Under the pieces are notes generated by a model. That model had not been told where the DNA came from. It searched no databases and was given only the letters and a program-made list of their open reading frames with translations. The position numbers and the translations under genes were made by a program. From NCBI RefSeq assembly GCF_010974945.1, contig NZ_JAAIVB010000079.1:186001-250000 (forward strand): a stretch of 64,000 nucleotides of DNA. The letters are read 5' to 3'. Positions within the stretch are counted from its first letter, which is position 1. Each line of letters begins with the position of its first letter. This document shows positions 62,601 to 64,000 of the stretch, one piece after another. The stretch is from Noviherbaspirillum galbum (lineage in GTDB: Bacteria > Pseudomonadota > Gammaproteobacteria > Burkholderiales > Burkholderiaceae_D).

Positions 62601-63073
62601 CGTCCGACGCGCCCGACAACATGGGCGCGGTGGCCGACCTCGTCCATCCGGCGACACCCCAGGCCGGCGCGCCGGCACCGGTGCAAGGCCTGCGCACCCA
62701 GCACATCGTCATGGTCGTCGACGACTCGCTCACCGTGCGCCGCGTCACCCAGCGCCTGCTCTCCCGCGAGGGCTACCAGGTAGTGCTCGCCAAGGACGGC
62801 GTGGACGCGCTGGAGCACCTGCAATCGGTGACGCCGGACGTGCTGCTGGTCGACATCGAGATGCCGCGCATGGATGGCTTCGACTTCACCCGCAACGTGC
62901 GCGGGGACGAGCGGACGCGCGGGATTCCGATCGTCATGATTACCTCGCGGACGGCGGCCAAGCATCGCAACTATGCGATGGAGCTGGGCGTGAATGCCTA
63001 TCTCGGCAAGCCGTATCGGGAAGATGAGTTGCTGGGGCTGATTGCGGGGTATGTGGGGCGGGTGGAAGTTTGA
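56633..63073 (+). CDS. chpA: Hybrid chemotaxis kinase ChpA (CheA-type, Hpt-HATPase-CheW-REC)
   Basis: Central kinase of the Pil-Chp system, 2146 residues. The N-terminal 560 residues are a helical FimL/Hpt-like region lacking a clear phosphorylatable His. Three Hpt modules follow: H772 (RSFHTLKGSSRMVG), H1121 (AVHSLAGSSATVG, without the usual Lys) and H1396 (RLLHTLKGSARMAG), separated by Pro/Ala/Glu-rich linkers. Then the dimerisation helix, HATPase (MTGPFEHLLRNAVAHGVESR; GRGIGMDVVRSEAAALGGRV), a CheW-like domain and a C-terminal receiver with D2074 (LLVDIEMPRMDG). It ends the pilGHIJ-chpA operon; no terminator is seen. Confidence 0.96.
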   Translation: MNSPSSTPGQIAGDTLDTGPLSWVLGEIREALNRSRAALGDALAQDADARNTSLRHAKTWLHQAHGALQIVDIDGVSIITETVEDLFDRLDAGQLALSQPLADAIGGGYQALVEYLEELLSGVPHQPVRLFPYYRTLLEARGAERIHPADLFFPNLAIRPQLPVADGAGAPDYVVLRKRFERALLPFLKNADPASELANAAAMRELIGQVERSQTASQSRAFWWVMHGLAEAVAGGHVGNEIYVKQLFARINLQLRRLSQGSASIAERLLRDALFFIAKAQNPPQRVQQIRAAYRLDGLVPEDYDRKRYGQVDVDALAAAKDKLNQAKNLWNRIAGGDINAADSFEHEMRLLSDAGSRLNSAPLTKLLRELKGIARHAAHARPGDVLGLEMATSLLFVETTLGNIGRLPDNFGERADAMTSRLLAVVAGDTPSASGAWLDDMSRQAQQRQTMAALSVEMQNSLRQVEKLLDEYFRHPGQKSPLGQLDQMLHQIEGALAVLDHDDAVQTVRHTRDAVKGFLAAEDDRQPDQSEFQQVARNVGALSFFIESLQSQPEAARKRFAFDAERGVLEARLLDKSEPGPGDAALAPVIEEPAASGPSASADPAAPGDASGADDSSDTASLQTVEDELARRQQQSAELAMSLSIEPDNQQLQEQLKESLEKIRQDAALIDNPDVTGRAQAGIDLLARPDFSASTDALAQIITATVPVQPEAALLPPVDAPDTDEAIDAELLEIFLSEAVEVLQTVRDTLPHSRCEPHNQEHLTTLRRSFHTLKGSSRMVGLNEFGEAAWSIEQVMNLCLAETRGGDDDLYGLLDKAAEVLGAWVNDLTEHGRSRRTPHALIAAAERLKEGGSFSYEEAPLAAPEAAIEEPEAAIEPPEAPEAIGAADAVDAAALEESMEALEPAPMDELAALPDVTETIDMSALPEMGDEPASLEQELAAELSAELAEELAAEPVIDFDAPAEAGVTFDAAEVTGIPELGDEGDTSGAAGVSGLPLMETETSTEPGQESSSPVALGAEAEPEPPAQADIITLLTPANPEPARGPAIAVADVIAFPTLQPPETRRDEHVKRVGGLEISVPLYNIYLAETDDLIHLLARDLGEWRHEPERQVNVTTIHAVHSLAGSSATVGFRALQETAHALEMVLQLLSRRPVLLREHEFDLLQHSVERMRLMLMKFALDELPAPQPEYARLLESLQRDLETRDMLVHDASPRLAPSGMATAHSTPPASPEFEPSTSPEFEPLTSPEFEPSTSPDIQPSAPPEVQPLPGTQPDQAPAPEIMPTPAPETPEPAEPVPPEVPATPAAPEAPTLPETPEVPEAPSLPEVPVIPEGSRAESGQEGEGVIVPKDEIDADLLPVFLEEGRDGFPQMSAVLRAWVDQPANVSHPQALLRLLHTLKGSARMAGAMTLGQHLHDMETRAENVMHLGSPSALTIEDLLVRYDHASLLFEQLQHPAAPMQAGDAAPAEQAQAPSGEAAQQNMEQAAQPVVLAPLMPLREDLAAPRLPAVRPAAAPAMPAAPAQLVRVRADILDRLVNQAGEVSIARSKLENEVGSLRQSLSELTDNVTRLRDQLREIEMQAESQIASRMAAAGEREFDPLEFDRFTRLQELTRMMAESVSDVGSVHHNLARTLDSASTGLSSQARLTRELQQDLMRVRMVQFASISERLYRVTRQAAKEVDKRVNLDIRGSGVEIDRGVLERMTGPFEHLLRNAVAHGVESREARRAAGKSETGELLVEVRQEGNEVVIRFCDDGHGLDVARIRDKAVRLGLLGHDGDASDEDVRDLIFHPGFSTAEEVTELAGRGIGMDVVRSEAAALGGRVSTWSEPGKGTHFTIHLPLTLAVTQVVLVGSGGRTYAVPSVLVEQVQQLKSHALAGAYNDGAVVWQGQRVPLHYLPALLGDRQSSPVGQQYTPLMIIKSGNDRVAIHVDEVIGNREVVVKNIGPQLARMTGIAGATVLGSGDIVLILNPVPLSMRQAQELLRAPRQTPSDAPDNMGAVADLVHPATPQAGAPAPVQGLRTQHIVMVVDDSLTVRRVTQRLLSREGYQVVLAKDGVDALEHLQSVTPDVLLVDIEMPRMDGFDFTRNVRGDERTRGIPIVMITSRTAAKHRNYAMELGVNAYLGKPYREDELLGLIAGYVGRVEV
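60320..60415 (+). repeat. 24-bp in-frame tandem repeats in chpA linker
   Basis: Three close 24-bp units starting at 60320, 60344 and 60368, and a diverged fourth at 60392, encode SPEFEPST-like repeats in the linker between the second and third Hpt modules. The multiple of three keeps the frame. Confidence 0.85.
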
Positions 63074-63481
63074 TTTTTCGAAGCCTTGCATGGTCCGGGC
63101 TGCGAATGCTGGTGACTGAGGCAACCCGCTACAGCCACCAAATCCGCCACGGCTGCGCCCTAACTACCGGCTCCCTCCCTTTCAAGGGGAGGGTTGGGGC
63201 GGGGATGGGTTTCTTCCGCAAGCAAAGGACAGTGTTGACATCGAGAGCGGGCCAAATACTGTTCTCTACATGCCACCGAACCCCATCCCCACCCTAGCCC
63301 TCCCCTTGAAAGGGAGGGAAGGGGGAGGAGGTTGCTGGAATGGTTGGAGGCATTGGCACGCTTGCGGCATCATGTTCCCTGAAGTCGGGACAAACTCGAG
63401 TCATGCTGATACGGCAAGAGACCGAGTCATCGAACCAGATATGGCCGTAAATGACGCCGGCAATCGGCGCTGCCCCATCCC
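63074..63481. other. Gene-free stretch between chpA and photolyase
   Basis: About 400 bases with no convincing gene. It is mostly occupied by copy 2 of the dispersed repeat (63155-63425). Frames of 63-99 codons across it read through the inverted arms and have no ribosome-binding site. Confidence 0.7.
63155..63425 (+). repeat. Dispersed 271-bp repeat, copy 2
   Basis: Collinear, in opposite orientation, with 49664-49935. Inverted arms lie at 63171-63212 (CTCCCTCCCTTTCAAGGGGA, then GGGGATGGG) and 63279-63319 (AACCCCATCCCCACCC, then CCCCTTGAAAGGGAGGG), with 66 bases between; the tail past the right arm also matches copy 1 up to CGGCAAGAGACCGA. Confidence 0.8.
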
Positions 63482-64000
63482 TCACTCCTCCCGAACCTTC
63501 TTCACCACCGCATACCTTTTCAACGTCCTCTCCCGCGCCTCGTCATGCGCCACGACCGGCCGCGGATAATCCACCCCCAAGCTGACCCCCGCAGCCTCCA
63601 GTTCCGCGCCGCTTGCCAGCCAAGGCGCATGCACCTTCTTCACCGGCAGCTTCCCCAGCATCGGAAGATAACGCCGGATGAACTTGCCCTCGGCATCGAA
63701 CTTTTCCGATTGCGTCACCGGATTGAAGATCCGGAAGTAAGGCTGGGCATCGCAGCCCGAGGAAGACGCCCATTGCCATCCGCCGTTGTTCGCTGCAAGG
63801 TCGAAGTCGTTGAGCTTCTCGGCGAAGTAACGCTCGCCCCAGCGCCAGTCGATGCCGAGATCCTTGGTGAGAAAGCTCGCCGTGACCATGCGCAGGCGGT
63901 TGTGCATGTAGCCGGTCTGGTTGAGCTGCAGCATCGCGGCGTCCACCAGGGGGTAGCCGGTTCGGCCGTTGCACCAGGCCTGGAACAGTTCTTCCGCGAC
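63482..64000 (-). CDS. phrB: Deoxyribodipyrimidine photo-lyase, C-terminal part (partial)
   Basis: Blue-light, FAD-dependent repair enzyme splitting cyclobutane pyrimidine dimers. The 172 visible codons run off the right edge, so the antenna and most of the N-terminal domain are outside. The C-terminal catalytic domain is clear: WCNGRTGYPLVDAAMLQLNQ, GYMHNRLRMVTASFLTKDL, WRWGERYFAEKLNDFDLAANNGGWQW and QPYFRIFNP, which line the FAD and dimer pocket. An internal ATG at 63946 is not the start. The gene symbol is by family; CPD class I is likely. Confidence 0.93.
   Translation of the reverse strand, partial: VAEELFQAWCNGRTGYPLVDAAMLQLNQTGYMHNRLRMVTASFLTKDLGIDWRWGERYFAEKLNDFDLAANNGGWQWASSSGCDAQPYFRIFNPVTQSEKFDAEGKFIRRYLPMLGKLPVKKVHAPWLASGAELEAAGVSLGVDYPRPVVAHDEARERTLKRYAVVKKVREE

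Noticed and set aside
60644-63124. 826-codon minus-strand frame opposite chpA
   Set aside because: Same antisense composition, no family features.

Overview
The window is GC-rich chromosomal core DNA from a betaproteobacterium, most likely Burkholderiales and probably Oxalobacteraceae (Herbaspirillum/Noviherbaspirillum-like). That placement is an inference from gene order (aroQ-accB-accC-prmA; ffh-ypjD-pilS-pilR-ampD-nrdA-nrdB; hemL/thiD next to rubredoxin and pilGHIJ-chpA) and from lysine/alanine-rich histone-H1-like proteins. I see no prophage, insertion sequence, CRISPR array, rRNA operon or toxin/defence island. About 60 genes are supported, two of them cut by the window edges (an ABC permease at the left, a photolyase at the right).

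Layout. 1-1859: two nucleoside/sugar-type ABC permeases. 1920-2440: a small hypothetical gene behind a near-consensus LexA box. 2981-8535 (minus): pilB-pilC-pilD-coaE-zapD-yacG, with type IV pilus assembly followed by CoA synthesis and cell division. 8662-11095 (minus): CorC/CNNM-like membrane protein, tRNA-Pro(CGG), ispB. 11229-14465 (plus): strong sigma-70 promoter, rplU-rpmA, obgE, proB. 14514-18806: CNP1-like protein, rppH, proS, a lytic transglycosylase and a SWIB/H1-tail fusion protein. 19218-25804: ffh, and divergently ypjD, a small zinc-ribbon protein, pilS, pilR and ampD. 25862-30413: nrdA-nrdB behind a paired NrdR operator. 30414-31716: a structured non-coding stretch and a histone-H1-like gene with in-frame 48-bp repeats. 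31819-40187: yggT-DUF167; then on the minus strand a lipoprotein, a PfkB kinase, a DUF3426 protein, prmA-accC-accB-aroQ, a TlpA thioredoxin and a conserved hypothetical. 40318-44874: mpl-yqiA-ubiC-RNB ribonuclease, all joined by 4-bp overlaps. 45166-49312: TonB-like protein-aroE-mtgA-DUF4124, and corA. 49313-50204: a gene-free island of nested repeats. 50205-52599: thiD-hemL (minus) and rubredoxin. 52771-63073: the twitching-motility chemosensory operon pilG-pilH-pilI-pilJ-chpA. 63074-63481: a second copy of the dispersed repeat, then the photolyase end.

How the parts work together. Type IV pili are the recurring theme: assembly motor, platform and prepilin peptidase (pilBCD), transcriptional control (pilSR) and the Chp chemosensory pathway all lie in this window, though no pilin gene does. 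The rest is household metabolism and envelope biology: peptidoglycan synthesis and recycling (mtgA, mpl, ampD, lytic transglycosylase), fatty-acid initiation (accBC), aromatic, thiamine, haem and ubiquinone precursors, and dNTP supply (nrdAB).

The less explained material is non-coding: the LexA-box gene, a three-hairpin RNA-like segment after nrdB, paired hairpins before the H1-like gene, two dyads in the pilB promoter, and a dispersed repeat of about 271 bp found in two inverted, collinear copies 13 kb apart. All calls come from reading the sequence by eye; no database search was run.
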